Both the position numbers and the translations under genes were made by a program. DNA of 64,000 nt from Tolypeutes matacus (lineage: Eukaryota; Chordata; Mammalia; Cingulata; Chlamyphoridae), in assembly GCA_026826555.1 (NCBI GenBank), contig JAKSZT010038599.1, positions 3,127,154-3,191,153 on the forward strand, written 5' to 3'. Under the pieces are notes generated by a model. The model was not told where the DNA came from. It did no database searches and saw only the letters and a program-made list of their open reading frames with translations. Shown here one piece after another: positions 10,825 to 23,142 of this stretch (its first letter is position 1; each line of letters opens with the position of its first letter).

Positions 10825-13577
10825 GGTGGTGGTTTAGAACTGGATGTACTCCAGAAAATGATGTTCTTAAAGCTAATCTATTCCTGTGAGTGTAAACCTA
10901 CAGTGAGTAGGTTTTCATGAGATTGCTTCAGTTAAGGCATGGCTCAAGGTAGGTCTCAATCTTTGGGATGGTTAGTTCATATGTCAGCTTGGCCAGGTAA
11001 TGGTGCCTGGTAGTTTGGTCATGTAAGCACTGGTCTAATTGTTACTGTGAGGAAATTTTGTGGACTTAAATCATTAGTAAGTTGATTTTATCTAGGGCTG
11101 ATTATATCTATAACTGAGGAGAATGTGAGGCACCTCATCTTATCAGTTGAAGGCCTTAAAAGGAGAAGTGATAATATCAGCAATCAGAAAAGAGGAGATT
11201 TTCATTTCTATTTCAGCCAGCCAGCTCCTCGTGGGCAATTCATTGAGGACCTTCATCAGAGTTCCTGGCTTGCAGCCTGCCCTACAGAATTTAGATTTCT
11301 GCACCCCTACAGTTTCATGAGGCAATCTTATAAAATCTCATAATATTTATAGGTATCACCTCTCAGTTCTGATTTCCTAGAGAAACATGACTAATATAAT
11401 CTTCTTACTGAAGTCCTTTATAAACAGGTAAATACACAGAGAGAAGGCTATGGAAGCAAAAAGTTGAAAGCAAGGAAACCTGGAAGAGAAGGGAGAGACC
11501 AGCAGATGCCGCCATGTGTCTTGCCATATGACAGGGGAGTCCAGGATCACCAGCAACTGGTCATTGGGAAGAAAGTGTCACCTGATGATGCCTTGATTTG
11601 GACATTGTTTCTCATTCTCAAAACCATAAGCATGTAAACCAATAAATTCCCATTGTTAAAGCCAATGTATTTCATTGTATCTGCTTTGAGCATCTTGGCA
11701 AACTAAAACAGATTTTGGTACTATGCGTAGGGTGTTGTTACTGTAAATACAAAAAAAAAAAATCTTAAAAAGGCTTTGTAATTGGGTATTGAATAGAGGT
11801 GGAAATAATTATGAGATGCTTGTTAGAAAAGGCCTAAATTACTTTGAAGAGATGTTGGTAGAAATACGGATGCTAAATGTACTTCCAATGAGACCATACA
11901 CAAAAATGATAAATGTGTCATTGGAAACAGGAAGAAAGGTGGTGCTTGTTTTAATGTGGCCAAGAACTTGGAAAAATTAAGTCCTCATGCCAGATGGAAA
12001 ACAAAATTTGAAAGAGATGAACTTGAATACTTAGCTGAAGAGTTTTCCAAACAAAATGTGGAAAGTGCTGCCTGGTTCCTTCTTGGGCGTTATAGTAAAA
12101 TGTGAGAGGAAAGGGATAAGCTGAGATCGGAACCCCTGAACACAAAGAAACTGTAAATGATGATTCTGAGCTTCCAGAAAGTTAGTCCCCAGAGAATAGT
12201 GCTCCATGTGAGAGTTTGACCATGCAGCCAGTCAGCCATTTCAGTGAAGGATTAGAAATACAGTTATCTAGAAAAGATTTGTTGAAGATTGTTTTCTCTG
12301 ACGGTTTGTACCCCTTTATACTACACATGAAACCAAGTATTTTGCAAGCTCTATATGAAAGGAACCACTGCCAGCCTGGACTAAAAAGGACAGAAAAGGG
12401 ACAGGTTGAAGAAAAACTCACTGTGAGGACAGAACCATAGAAGCTGAGGTCTGTACCAAAGACATTTTCTCAGGCCATGAGAGCAGACCCACCCCTGTGT
12501 GTGGAAAGGTTGAGTATGCCCCATAGTTGAGAGGTTGGGCCTTCTGCCCCCTTGTTCAGGAAGACAGTTATGACCCTAGCCTTCTCAGATGCCTGAAGGA
12601 TTGTGGAGAGTCTTACCACCACCCAGATGCTTGACAAGAGTGGAGCCAAAAGCCTGGTAATCACTGCAATGATTGAAGTTGTTGGAGCCTTCACTGCAGT
12701 GTTTGGGAAGAAAATGGTCACCGCAGAAGCCCTAGGAAAAAGGGGAACTGCTGTTGCATCAGCCTCAGAAGAAAAACTTTGTTCTATAGATGACTGTCAT
12801 ACCTCAGAATTTAATGGAGCACACATTTCTGGGTTTTGGAATTGTTTGGGACCCATGATCCCTGTTTTCCTTCCAATTCTCCCTATGGGAATGGGAATGT
12901 TTATCCTATGACTGTCCTTCTTTTGTATAATGAAAACAGATAACATGTTCTCTAGGATTCACAAGTCCACAGAGGGAGGAGAATTGTGCCCTAGGACAGA
13001 CCACACCTATACCCGATTTTGATGAGACTTTGTATTATTACTGACATGATTTAAGGTTTTGGGGATATTATGATAGAATGAATGTATTTTGCATATAGAA
13101 AAAAATCTTGTCTTTTTCTTCCTTCACCTTCCGAGGGTGAAGTATGGTGGTTTTGAATTGCATGTACCCCCAAAAAAATCATATTCTTAAAGCTAATCCA
13201 TTCCTGTGAGTGTAAATCTATTGTCAGTAAGTTTTAATGATGTTACTTCAGTTATGGCATGACCCACCCAGAGGAAGTCTTAATCTTCTTACTGGAGTCC
13301 TTTATAAATAAGATGAATACAGAGAGAGAAATCCACAGAAGCAAGGAAATCTGAAAGAGAAGGGAGAGATGAGCAGATGCCACCATGTGCCTTGCCATGT
13401 GACAAGGGAGTCCAGGATCACCAGCAGCTGGTTTTTGGAAAGAATGTGCCACCAAAAGATGCCTTAATTTGAACATTCTCAACCTAAAAACCATAAGCTT
13501 GTAAGCTAATAAATTCCCAATGTTGAAGACAATGCATTTCATGGTATCTGCTTTGAGCAGCTTAGCAAACTGAAACT
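10825..13577 (+). mobile_element. complete MaLR-type LTR retrotransposon (LTR-B element)
   Basis: 5' LTR at 10825-10963 plus 11399-11710, internal region 11711-13142, 3' LTR 13143-13577. The two LTRs share blocks in order ('cttaaagctaat', 'cctgtgagtgtaaa', 'ttcagttaaggcat', 'agaagggagag', 'gatgccttgatttg', 'aataaattcccat'). The 1.4-kb internal part is non-coding, as in MaLR elements. It follows the MaLR internal order ('ttgggtattgaatagaggtg', 'cttagctgaagagttttcc', 'atagtaaaatgtgagaggaa', 'ccaattctccctatgggaat'). MaLRs are non-autonomous and were mobilised by ERV-L machinery. The flanking 5-mers (gccag / ggcaa) match only in part, so the TSD is decayed. The 5' LTR carries a nested LTR. Confidence 0.85.
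10964..11398 (+). mobile_element. solo LTR, family LTR-C, nested in MaLR 5' LTR
   Basis: A 435-bp element beginning TGGGATGGTTAGTTC and ending GACTAATATA. It is flanked by a perfect 5-bp duplication ATCTT (10959-10963 and 11399-11403). Removing it with one TSD copy restores a continuous LTR-B sequence. It shares 'tcagcttggccagg', 'ttttgtggacttaaat', 'ttcagccagccagct' and 'ctgccctacagaatttag' with the copy at 20224-20670. The 5-bp TSD and TG start are typical of LTR elements; the terminal TA probably derives from CA. Confidence 0.85.
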
Positions 13578-13589
13578 GGCAATAGAGTT

Positions 13590-14293
13590 TTAATCTATAA
13601 AAGAGACCTGTTCATGTACTGGTTGAACCCTGAATCTCAGCAGAGTTGCAATCCTATTTTCCCATTCATTGGACTCACCCAGGAAAACTAACAAGGAGAT
13701 GATAATGGACAACGCCCATCCCAAGGAACAAAAAGTGTCTGCAACTGCAAGCAATATAGTTCCATCCATCTGCCTCATGGGATTTAAGCCCCCTCTGATT
13801 AGAAACAGAGCGAGCATCACCATCTTCAAGACTGGGGAATGAACAACGAACTAAAGTATACTTATACTATTATAGACTTATTTTTATTCTAGCAACAGAA
13901 GAACTTTTATCATTGATATATAGACAGTGGCTATCAGAGGTTTTGAGGGGAGAAAGAGAGAATAATAGGTGTAACATGGGAGCATTTTTGAGACATTGGA
14001 ATTGGCCTCTGTGACATTGCAATGATGGATACAGGCCATTATACATTTTGTCATAATCTACAAAATTGTGCAGAGCAAAGTGTAAACTCTAATGTAAACT
14101 GGAGTCCACAGTTAGTAGTAATACTTCAATATGTTTTCATCAATTGTAACAAATGTACCACATTAATGAAAGATGTTGTCAATGTGGAAAATTGTGGGAG
14201 GCAGGGGGTGGGAGAACATGGAAATCCCCTATATTTTTGCTGTAAAAATTATGTACTGTAAAGCTTCTTTAAAAATATATATTTAAAAAAAAC
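13590..14293 (+). mobile_element. L1 3' end (ORF2 tail/3' UTR)
   Basis: Contains the L1 3'-UTR order 'gacattgcaatgatggatac', 'gccattatacattttgtc', 'gtaaactggagtccacag', 'caattgtaacaaatgtacca' and ends in an A-rich tail at about 14280-14293. The same blocks occur in reverse at 47.97-48.33 kb. The 5' limit is approximate. There is no intact frame. Confidence 0.75.
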
Positions 14294-15644
14294 AGTGAAT
14301 AATAACCAAAGGAACAGATTCCTCATCAAAGTCTATTCTTGACTATGACTTTGAAAGTGATGAAATTGTTGCTGTTCATGCAGCTATTGCTGAGAAACAG
14401 AAGACAGTTTCAACAAATAAAACAATGGTTATTTTGTCTGCTTCTGGGACTGTAGAGACTGTAACTGAGAAATAAGATGGTGCTCCAACACCAGATGGCT
14501 CGGTTTTTATCAAAGCCCAATGAAGGAAAATGCATAGCATGAATTATTTGAATTTGTCTTTTTTGATTATCATTTAAAGTCTTAGACATAGGGATATTTA
14601 TTCTGGAGAAACAGGACAAAAATTCCTGTTTGTAAGATAAGTTTTTCAGATGAAGCATATAAATCTAAATGGTAGAATTATTGCATGGTGTTTGGATTAT
14701 GCTTTGATAAGTTATGGTTTATAATCTTAAGATTGGAATTCTGAGCAAAATGTTTTTGATGTATAAATTTAATTTAATCCAAATATGTGGATAGATACAT
14801 TTTAAAGACACAACTTTTTAATTTGAGATGCGTATTGAGCATCTAGCATTGATGTCTATAAGGCTGTGTGCATATAGAGTACAAATATACAGTTAGGGCT
14901 AGAGGCAAATGATTAAACTTAAAATCCATGTACCTGGGCTTCCAATTCAGATAGAAAAATTCAAAAGAGAGACATTTATCAGTACTTTACAATCTGACAA
15001 ATACTGAAGGAGGCAGCTACCATTGTTATAACTTCTTTAAAATAAAATACTTAAGCACAAATCAGAATTAAGAGAAACTTCAGAATGTCCACATTTGCAT
15101 GAATTTTTCGCTGAACTTTCAAAGATTCCATATATAACAAAACCACAACTTTGAATCAAATGAATATTAAAAACATTTAAGCCTTGTGACAAACTTATTC
15201 TACAGAAGGAAGGAGAACAGAGTGAATAGTAACAGCAGTATATTTCTAGGAGAGAAAGCAATCATTTATTTCCTTTATCATAAAACATAAGTCAATGAGT
15301 CAACATTTTAATAACACTGACCAAGTTATTTACTAGTCAAGAATTTGCTGACTAAAGCTTCAGCAAACCCTGGACTCCAAGATCAACTACACATTAAATT
15401 GATTTAGTTCCTACTTTAGAGGGTTGACAAAGGAAAGAGTAGTGATAAGTATTATTTTCTTCAGTGTGTAACATTTTTATAAACAATAATTGGGAAACAA
15501 TTGAGAATTGAGATAAAGCCAAAATAGCAGGAAAATGGGTTCCATAATCAAGAAAAAAACAATCATCAAAAGCAGACTACAAATGAACTAGATACCAACA
15601 AATGACCACAAATGAACTAGATGTTGCTATAAGCAGATGTAATA
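14294..15644. other. intergenic, nothing recognised
   Basis: AT-rich DNA with only short chance frames (two minus-strand frames of 82 and 74 codons without domain signal). No repeat named. Confidence 0.4.
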
Positions 15645-16200
15645 GGCAACTTTTAACATGTCTCCCAATAATCCCTACCTCCTTGTGTTCACCTTCTGGT
15701 TAACTTTCTTATATAATCCCTCTCCTTGAGTATAACCTGGACCTTAGTGATTAGCTTCTAATGAGAAGAATATGGCAAATGTACATCACTTTAAAGATTG
15801 TTACAACAAAAACTGTAGCTTCTTGGATACTTAGGTCTTTCTCTTTCTCTTTCTCTTTTTCTCTTTTTCTCCCTCCCTCCCTCTCTTTGCTAGCTGCCAT
15901 ATGAGAACTGCCTTATGGAGAGATTCACATGGCAAGAAACTGGGGGTCTCTGATAAACAGCTAATGAAGAACTAAGTCTTCAGTTCAACAGTTTGCAAGG
16001 AGCAGAATCCTGCCAACAACCAAGGGAATTTGCTTGGGGGCAGTTTCTCCCCGAGTAGAGCCTTCAAATGAGACCAAATGGAAATTTGGTTGTAGCTTTG
16101 TGAGAGGCTAAGCCACATTTGTATTCCTGATCCACACACAAACTGAAATAGTAAAAGGTTGTTTTAAGGTGATATATTTGGGGACAATTTTTCAGTCAGT
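15645..16200 (+). repeat. old LTR, same type as at 2.46 kb
   Basis: Blocks 'gcttctaatgagaagaatat', 'gctagctgccatatgagaac', 'aaggagcagaatcctgccaa' and 'tgtgagaggctaagccac' run in an order matching an old mammalian LTR, also seen at 2455-3095. A polypyrimidine microsatellite has expanded within it at 15836-15890. Confidence 0.6.
15836..15890. repeat. (TTTCTC)n / polypyrimidine tract
   Basis: About 50 bases of pure C/T on the plus strand, built from TTTCTC and CCCT units. It is a simple repeat inside the old LTR and could adopt triplex (H-DNA) structure. Confidence 0.9.
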
Positions 16201-16429
16201 AATAATTTAAAGTAAAGCAACAGACTTTAAAATAATAAACATGTGGAGAATTTCAGCAGAACAATAAAAAATCTAAAACTGATCTAAAGTTAAATTCTAG
16301 AATTGAATACTAAAAATTTAAGAATTAAAACAAGGCTGAATGAAATCACCTGGGGAGTAATGTAACTTTAAAAAAAGGCTCAAAGGGATCTTAATATTTA
16401 GAAGTCCAGGAGATGAGGAAAAATAACAC

Positions 16430-16990
16430 TAAAAATGACCAGTTAGTAGAGTAAAATGAGACAAAGAGTGTGTGTATTTAATTCTGTGATTTTGTATAAG
16501 GTTATGACAGAAGTGCTCTGCTAAAGTGAATCTGTGCAGAGACTTGAGACATTGAAGAAGCGGATACTAGGGTGAGGTGGGGAAGAGTGTTCCAGCAAGA
16601 GGAAACCTGAATTGCAAATTTTCTGACTCAGGAGCTTGCCATACTTGTTATAATAACATACATGAAGATGGAGAAGAGTGTGTTTTTGAGAACAATAACA
16701 GATGATGAGTTGAGGGTTAAGAAGTATGCTATGAATAGAAGATTTATTAAAGATCTTTTTAAGACACTGCCTTACTTTACTTTTAGTGGCATGGAAAACT
16801 GTTAGAGGATTGTAACCAGATATAACCATTTTGCAAAGATTACTCTGTCACTGTATTGGGAAGGAACCTTAGGAGGTAAGTTGAGATTAGATAGACCCAT
16901 CAAAAGGATAGCATTGTGATAGGTTAGAGATGATGTTGTGTTGGACTAACTTGGTAGCCATGGAATGAATCAGATATGCATAACACATTT
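16430..16990 (+). repeat. ancient LINE-type 3' repeat, second copy
   Basis: Blocks 'gaagagtgttccagcaagag', 'gcaaagattactctgtcact' and 'tgataggttagagatgatg' follow the order of the repeat seen at 10160-10800 further along the same consensus. Heavily diverged. Confidence 0.45.
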
Positions 16991-17538
16991 TCCCATTACC
17001 ATGATTTCTTTAAAGCTTCATTTATAGCTTGTCAATGGTAGTGCTGCTGAAGATGAGATCCACTCTGAATAGAAGTTGAGATTTACAGAAGGCATATTTT
17101 CTCCTGTAATGTGAAAACAAGTATGATTCATTTTCATTAACAAAGGATCCTTTGTGACCATTTTCTCAGATGACTGCCTAATCATTATTCAGGATTCCAT
17201 ACCAGATTTTATAATGAATTAGTGACATTCTAGCTCTGAGTGAGATGAAAGAAGTAGGGAAATAATGTACACATTGGGTTCATATGATAGTCTTAGGATA
17301 ATCTTTAGCCCTATGAGAAAATCAGCCTCTAAAATATATATATTTAATGCCATATGACCTAAAAACTAATGATGCTACAGATATTAAGTTTTTGCTATAT
17401 AGATTCTATTTAAGACATGTAAATTTCTCTTCAATTTCAGAGTTTCTCTTGGCCAAATTTCAAGACATTGTTTCTTTATGCAAAATTTCAGTTTGGGAAG
17501 TTAGTATAATGATATGTAACCCTGTGTTTATAAGTGAT
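16991..17538. other. intergenic, nothing recognised
   Basis: AT-rich, with no gene or named repeat. Confidence 0.35.
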
Positions 17539-18015
17539 TGTGGTAGATTGAATTATATACTTCTAGAACAGACATGTTCTTAAACTTAATTTGCATTCTT
17601 ATGGGTGTGAACTTGCTTGTGAATAAGACCTTTTGAAAATGTAATTTTTTACTTAAGGTGTGAACAACTGAATCAGGATGAGTCTCAAATCTTATTACAG
17701 GAGTCCTTATAAAAAGTAGAAATTGGAAGCCAGAAGTCAGAGAAGGTGACAGGTCAGAAGTCAGCAGAAACCTGAAGAGCAGACACAAGGAGAGAAAGAG
17801 ATCACCATGTGATGGAAAGCAAAGATGCAAACCAAGGAACTCCAAGGATTGTGGCAACCCAGCACCAGAATGCTATAGACTTTGGAGAGAAAGCACTGCC
17901 TTGCTAATACTGTAACTTTGGCATTCTAACCCTTAAAAATGTAAGGCAATAACTGCTTTTTGTTAAGCCAATCCATTGTGTGGCATTTGTCATAGTAGTC
18001 TGGAAAACAAAGACA
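17539..18015 (+). mobile_element. solo LTR, MaLR type
   Basis: Begins TGTGGTAGATTGAATTATAT. It then shows the MaLR order: 'attcttatgggtgtgaac', 'cttattacaggagtccttat', 'aaccaaggaactccaaggat', 'gttaagccaatccattgtgt', ending 'tggaaaacaaagaca'. It is related to LTR-B but clearly diverged. Flanking 5-mers are gtgat and ctgaa, so the TSD is not secure. Confidence 0.7.
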
Positions 18016-18759
18016 CTGAAGCAATATATATATTACTTTGTTGGGTTGCTTGTATTTTACTTCCAATTATAAAAAACTGAATGTTGAAGTTCTGTGATGT
18101 TTATTTTAAATAAAACTTTATGGAGTAGGTAGCTACCGGATTTAGTTCTTCCACCAGAATAACTATTAAACACCAGAAAATGTCTGAAACAACTATTTTG
18201 AAACTCTGGAGGTCAGCAGAACACTGTGCAGCATGTATGGAAGATTGGGAGGAGGAGGCTGGTAAATTATGGTAAAGACCGGTAAAATGGCTCTCACCAC
18301 ACAGTGATTACCAGTGGTCATTCCCACTATCACTATAGTTTGCTAATGGATAGCTCACTGGTGACAAAAAGGGAAACAAAATTCCTGTTCCCCAACATCG
18401 GGGGTGGGCATGGGAAATCATTGATCATAATATTTGATTAGCAACTTCAGATTATTGTGGACCCAGTTCTGAGGGTGGCCATTGTTTCAACACATCCCAG
18501 ACAAAGGCAGTGGCAGAGAAAACTTAAAGATGCTACACTTCTTCAGGGCTGGGCATAAGAGAGAGTTGAAGGACAGAATTTGCTGGGCCAAAAAAGCTCA
18601 CCTTGGGAAGCCATGAAAGAAATTCTTTACACACTTTCTGATATCCTCCCCAGGGTACTTTGGAGCTATACTGTGCCTCTTCCTAGATCTCTGGCCCTGA
18701 TTTCCCTGGGAAAGACTGACTTGAGAAACTCCTTTCTAGGGTTCCCCAATCCCAGAATT
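18016..18759. other. unclassified, probably repeat-derived
   Basis: GC is higher than in neighbouring spacers ('agattgggaggaggaggctg'). It precedes the retroviral gag remnant and could be its leader or another element. I cannot assign it. Confidence 0.3.
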
Positions 18760-19400
18760 TGAGCTACACAACAGAAGACCTGCATGATTTTTCCAATTTA
18801 TATAGACATAAAACAGGGGAATATGTGTGGGAATAGATATTAAAGGTGTGAAATAATGGTGCAAAGAACATGAAGTTGGATCAGGCAGAATTTATTGATA
18901 AGGACCACTAAGCAGAGATTCTGGATTCAATGTTGTATCTCAGGATATTAAAAAGGGCTCTCACTGTTTATTCATGTAGTTGACTAAAGCATGAACAAAA
19001 AGGTGCCCTATTTTATTTGAAGCTGAAATGCCAGAACTTCCCTGGTATAATGAATGAAGTCATCCAAAGGTTTAGAGAGTTTCGCATGTGAGAGTGGATC
19101 TATCATGTAAGAACTGTTCCTGTACCTCATAAATGTTCAGAGGACACATCTTTCACCAGAACACTGAGGAACAAATTTGTGAGAGCAGCTCCATCATCCC
19201 TGAAGATTTCTGTGGTTGTTCTCTGTAGGTCAGATATTGCTGTGGGAACTGCTATCACTGAACTTGGATTCTTATACACAATGGGAATGATCAGATCCTA
19301 TGTTGACAGGAGTCAACTTGTGGCTCATAATCAGCAGAGACAAAGTAGCAAAGATAATGTACTACAGAGTTAAAGCAGTAATCAGAATACTCTGATTTAC
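18760..19400 (+). pseudogene. decayed class III-like retroviral gag fragment
   Basis: A plus-strand frame beginning near 18766 reads GEYVWEWILKVW and then LDQAEFIDKD. This parallels the gag of the class III provirus at 36.7-37.3 kb, which has GEPVATWLLLLWDAG and a following acidic/leucine block. Only a short part of gag is recognisable and stops are present. The first 58 bases of this block recur at 40722-40779. It is collinear with the pol remnant that follows, with most of gag, protease and RT missing between them. Confidence 0.6.
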
Positions 19401-19689
19401 AGAGACCTATGACATTGGTTAGTTTATAATAGGATACCTAGAAGTGAAATAGATGGGCAGTTTACAAAATTATTAATCTATATAAGCAGAGGAGTTCTAG
19501 GTCAAATGAACAAAAATCAAACGAATCACAATCACAGAGAGTCATAGCCTCTCATTTAATTCCAGACCTGAGATAATTTACAGATGCAGAACTAAAACAA
19601 ATACCTAGTTGCCTCTTTGGATTTTAGAGGCAAAATATTCTTCATTTTGGTGTGCTGCTCCTACTCATTGACTGAGTGACCTGAAATCT

Positions 19690-20223
19690 GCTAATTTTGT
19701 GTAGGAATGGAAAAAGAATCTCTGAAACAAATCCCCACTGCCTTACAGGCTTTTCTGCCATGTGGACCATTTCATCCAGCAGATGAAGTTACCCTGGCAA
19801 ATAGAGATGGTGTTTAGAGATTTAGGTAGGCCCCTAAAGGAGAATCACTGCTCAAACCCTTGAGATTTTGGAGCAAATTTCTGTCATTGTCTACAAATAA
19901 CTACTCTCCTTTTGAAACATGTTATGGCCTGCTACTGTGTCTTAGTAGAGACTGAATGACTAACCATGAGCCACCATGTTACCATGAGACCTGAGTTGCC
20001 CATCAGGAAATGGGAGTTGTCTGATCCACAAAACCATAAAGTTGTGCATACACAGCAGCACTTCTTCATTAAATGGAAGTGATATATACAAAACTGTACG
20101 TGAGCAGGTTCAGGAGGCTCAAGTCAGTTATATCAGGAAGTGGTCCAAATTCCCAAGGCCACTACTCCTGCCACAATACCATCTCTTTTTCTGTCGTCAT
20201 CTATGGCCTCTTAGGAAGTTACC
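19690..20223 (+). pseudogene. decayed retroviral pol: RT/RNase H junction region
   Basis: A broken frame with ALQAFLPCGPFHPAD, VTLANRDGVF, NNYSPFETCYGLL and MTNHEPPCYHE in order. That is the connection/RNase H start region of a retroviral polymerase ('YSPFE..' precedes the conserved helix). It continues after an inserted LTR at 20671. Heavily decayed; not functional. Confidence 0.65.
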
Positions 20224-20670
20224 TGTAATGCCTAGATTCATGTATCAACTTGGCCAGGTTTTGGTGCCCAGTTGTTTGGTCAAGCAAGCATTGACCTGAT
20301 TGTTACCGTAAGAATATTTTGTGGACTTAAATAATCATTAAGTTGATTGCATCTATGACTGATCACAACTACAATCAACTGAGGTATTGCCTTCAAATAT
20401 TTAAAAAATCTCATCCAATAGTTGAAGACTTTAAAAGAAGTGATGATTTCAGCAGTCAAAAGAGAGAATTTCCATCTCTACTTCAGCCAGCCAGCTTCTC
20501 CTGGACATTTCATCAAATATCTTCATTGGAATTTCCAGCTCACAGCCTGCTCTATGGAATTTGGATTTCTGCATCCCAACAGTCATGTAAGACAATTCTT
20601 ATAAAAATCTTGTAATATTTATATGTATCTCCCATCACTTCTGTTTTCCTAGAGAACGTGGATTAATACA
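20224..20670 (+). mobile_element. solo LTR, family LTR-C
   Basis: A 447-bp element starting TGTAATGCCTAGATTC and ending GGATTAATACA. It is flanked by near-identical 5-mers TTACC (20219-20223) and TTCCC (20671-20675). Removing it joins the pol remnant on both sides. It shares blocks with 10964-11398, including 'ttcagccagccagct' and 'ttttgtggacttaaat'. Confidence 0.85.
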
Positions 20671-20765
20671 TTCCCTATGATCAGTTGACTGAGGATGAGA
20701 AAACTCAGGCCTGTTTTACAGATGGTTGTGCAAGATATTCAGTTGCCACACAGAAGTGGACAGGT
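20671..20765 (+). pseudogene. decayed retroviral RNase H, first catalytic block
   Basis: Reads PYDQLTEDEKTQ, then FTDGCARYS and QKWTGVAL. The TDG is the expected first catalytic aspartate of RNase H. It continues the frame interrupted by the LTR-C insertion and is itself cut by an L1 fragment at 20766. Confidence 0.7.
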
Positions 20766-21076
20766 GTAGCACTATAACCCCTTTTTCTTAACAAATCAAT
20801 TTTATTGATACATATTAATGAAACATACAATTTATTCAAAGTGTACAATCAATGGTATTTGGTATAATCACAAAGTTGTGCATTCATCATTTCAATCATG
20901 ATCAGAGCATTTTCATTATTTCAATAATCTTAATAATAAACAAAAAAATAGACAATCAAGAAAATTCCTTACTAATCAATCTCTCTCTGTTTCCTCTGCT
21001 GTACATAGTTGCTGTTTCTGGCTATTCTTGCACAATTATTTGTTTGCTTATTAAGCATTTTTTTAAAGATATATTC
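20766..21076 (-). mobile_element. L1 3' UTR fragment inserted in pol remnant
   Basis: Starts with a T-rich run on the plus strand, then 'aaatcaattttattgataca', 'caaagtgtacaatcaatggt' and 'acaaagttgtgcattcatca'. This is the reverse complement of a 3' UTR like that of the L1 at 21960-23030. It separates two parts of one RNase H frame, so it is a later insertion. Confidence 0.7.
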
Positions 21077-21500
21077 ACATACCTGAAGGATGGTGGGGAA
21101 AGAAAATCCTCCCATTGGGCACAACTTAAGTACACCCAGTTGTTAATTTTCCTTGGGAGGAGAAATGGCCAGAGACACATTTGAATACCATTCCATGGGC
21201 TGTAGTTAATTGTTTGGCTAGATGGCAGGGACTTGGAAGGAATGTGATTGGAAAATTGGTGGTAAAGATGTGTGGAGAAGTGGTATGTAGATGAATGTTC
21301 CTAAATGGGTGAAAAACATAAAGATATTTGTTTCCCATATGAATACTCACCAGAGGATGACATCAGTAGAGGAGGATTTAAACAATCAAGTGAAAAGAAA
21401 GACCTATTCTATAGATACCAGTTGGTTTCTTTCCCCAGCGTTCCTGTTACTGCTCAACAGAATTATGAACAAAATGGCCATGGTGGTAAGAGAGTGCTAC
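21077..21500 (+). pseudogene. decayed retroviral RNase H end and integrase start
   Basis: Continues with GGERKSSHWAQLKYTQLL (second RNase H block). A frame then reads WVKNIKIFVSHMNTHQR and EDLNNQVKR (C-terminal RNase H histidine region), followed by QNYEQNGHGGKR, which resembles the N-terminal zinc-binding part of integrase. Two frameshifts are visible between overlapping frames at 21291 and 21305. Integrase core is not found downstream. Confidence 0.7.
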
Positions 21501-21959
21501 AGCCTGAAAGGAAAAAAAAATATATGGTTAAAGCTTACCATGGTGTTTGTAACTAGCAGAGCTATTATGTGGGTATAAAGGTTGAAAAGGAAAGTGTAAG
21601 GTCATGTATATTACTAAAACAAAAGCTAAAAACTGTAACGTGGAACTTTATAAGACAGTAAAACCTCATGTGAAACACAAATATGAGTGATATTGCATAT
21701 ATAAGATTGTTTTTACAAAATATAGATATAAATATCCTAGAAAGAAGAAAAATAGCAGCTTTGTACAGCAGGCAAGGCATAGAGAGATTGAGAAGTGATG
21801 AGTTTTGTTCATTTGTTTATTTTTTATTTATTAGTATTATTGGTAAAATGAAAGCACTCTGGAAATGATTGGGATGATGAATACATAAATATGTGATTAC
21901 ACTGAACACCATAGATTGTCGTCTTTGTATGGATTTATGCTTTTTTAATGTGTATCAAT

Positions 21960-23030
21960 AAAATTGATTTGTTTTAAAGAAAACTGAAAACTGCTAGTGT
22001 TGGAGAGAATGTGGAGAGATAGGAATGCTTATTCACTGCTGGTGGGGATGTGGAATGGTGCAGCCACTGGGGAAGTCTGTTTGGCAGTTCCTAAGGAGGT
22101 TAGATATAGATTCACCATGTGACTTGGCATATCGCTGGTAGGTATATACCCAGAAGAACTGAAAGCAGTGACACGAATATATATCTGCACACTGATGTTC
22201 ATAGTGGTATTATTGATGATTGTCAAAAGATGGAAACAACCCATGTGTCCATCAACTGATGAATGGATAAACAAATTGTGGTGTATTCACACAATGAAAT
22301 ATTATGCAGCTATCAGAAAAAAATGAAGTCATGAACCATATGACAACATGGATAAACCTAGAGGACATTATGTTGAGTCAAGCAAGCCAGGCACAAAAGG
22401 CAATTATTGTATGATTTCACTATTATGAACTAAATATAATGAACAAACTCATGGAGTGAATAGCTGGAATATAAGTCACCAGAGAATAGAACGTGGTTAG
22501 AGACTGGAAAATTGATGTTTAATCTGTGCAGAATTGGTAAAAAGCTGTTTGTGGATGTTTGGAAATTTAATGAAATGGTAAAAGCACATCATAGGATTTG
22601 TAATTAGTAGAACTAACATATGGGTATGATAGTGTTTTTTGTTTTTTCTTTTTTTGGAGTAATGAACATGAACTAATGTTGATTGAAGTGATGAATGCAC
22701 AATTCTGTGATTATACCAAATGCAATTGATTGTATACTTTGTATATATTGTATGGATTATAGACAAAAAAATAAGGTAGTTTGGGGGAAAATACAGCAAA
22801 TATAAGATATGGACTATAGTTAGTAGTAATAATTTGACAATGCTCTTTCATAATTTATTACAAATGTTTCAAAACAATGCAAGGTGTTGGTGGTGAGATG
22901 AGGTTTGAGAGCCCTGTGTGATGTTACACATTTTGTTTTGTAAGCTCACAACTTTTACTATTCACTTACTATTTACATATGTTAGTATATAAATGATATA
23001 CTTCAATAAATTTTTTTTAATCACAAAAAA
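21960..23030 (+). mobile_element. L1 3' end (ORF2 tail and 3' UTR)
   Basis: Classic L1 ORF2-end order: 'ggtatatacccagaagaact', 'atatatctgcacactgatgt', 'atggaaacaacccatgtg', 'ccatcaactgatgaatgg', 'aatgaaatattatgcagc', 'gacaacatggataaac'. A 3' UTR follows, and the element ends with 'cttcaataaattttttttaa' and A-rich sequence. ORF2 is disrupted. Confidence 0.88.
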
Positions 23031-23142
23031 ATCTTGTTGAGGGCAGAACAACTGTCAAAGATTTGAAAAAAAAATCATAAAAAAGGAAAAAGTAGGAATA
23101 ATAGTATTCACAAACTGTTATCTTCAACTCTTGGGCAGAAGG

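Noticed and set aside
12603..12911. 102-codon frame in the MaLR internal region
   Set aside because: MaLR internal sequence is non-coding and the frame has no gag or pol motif.
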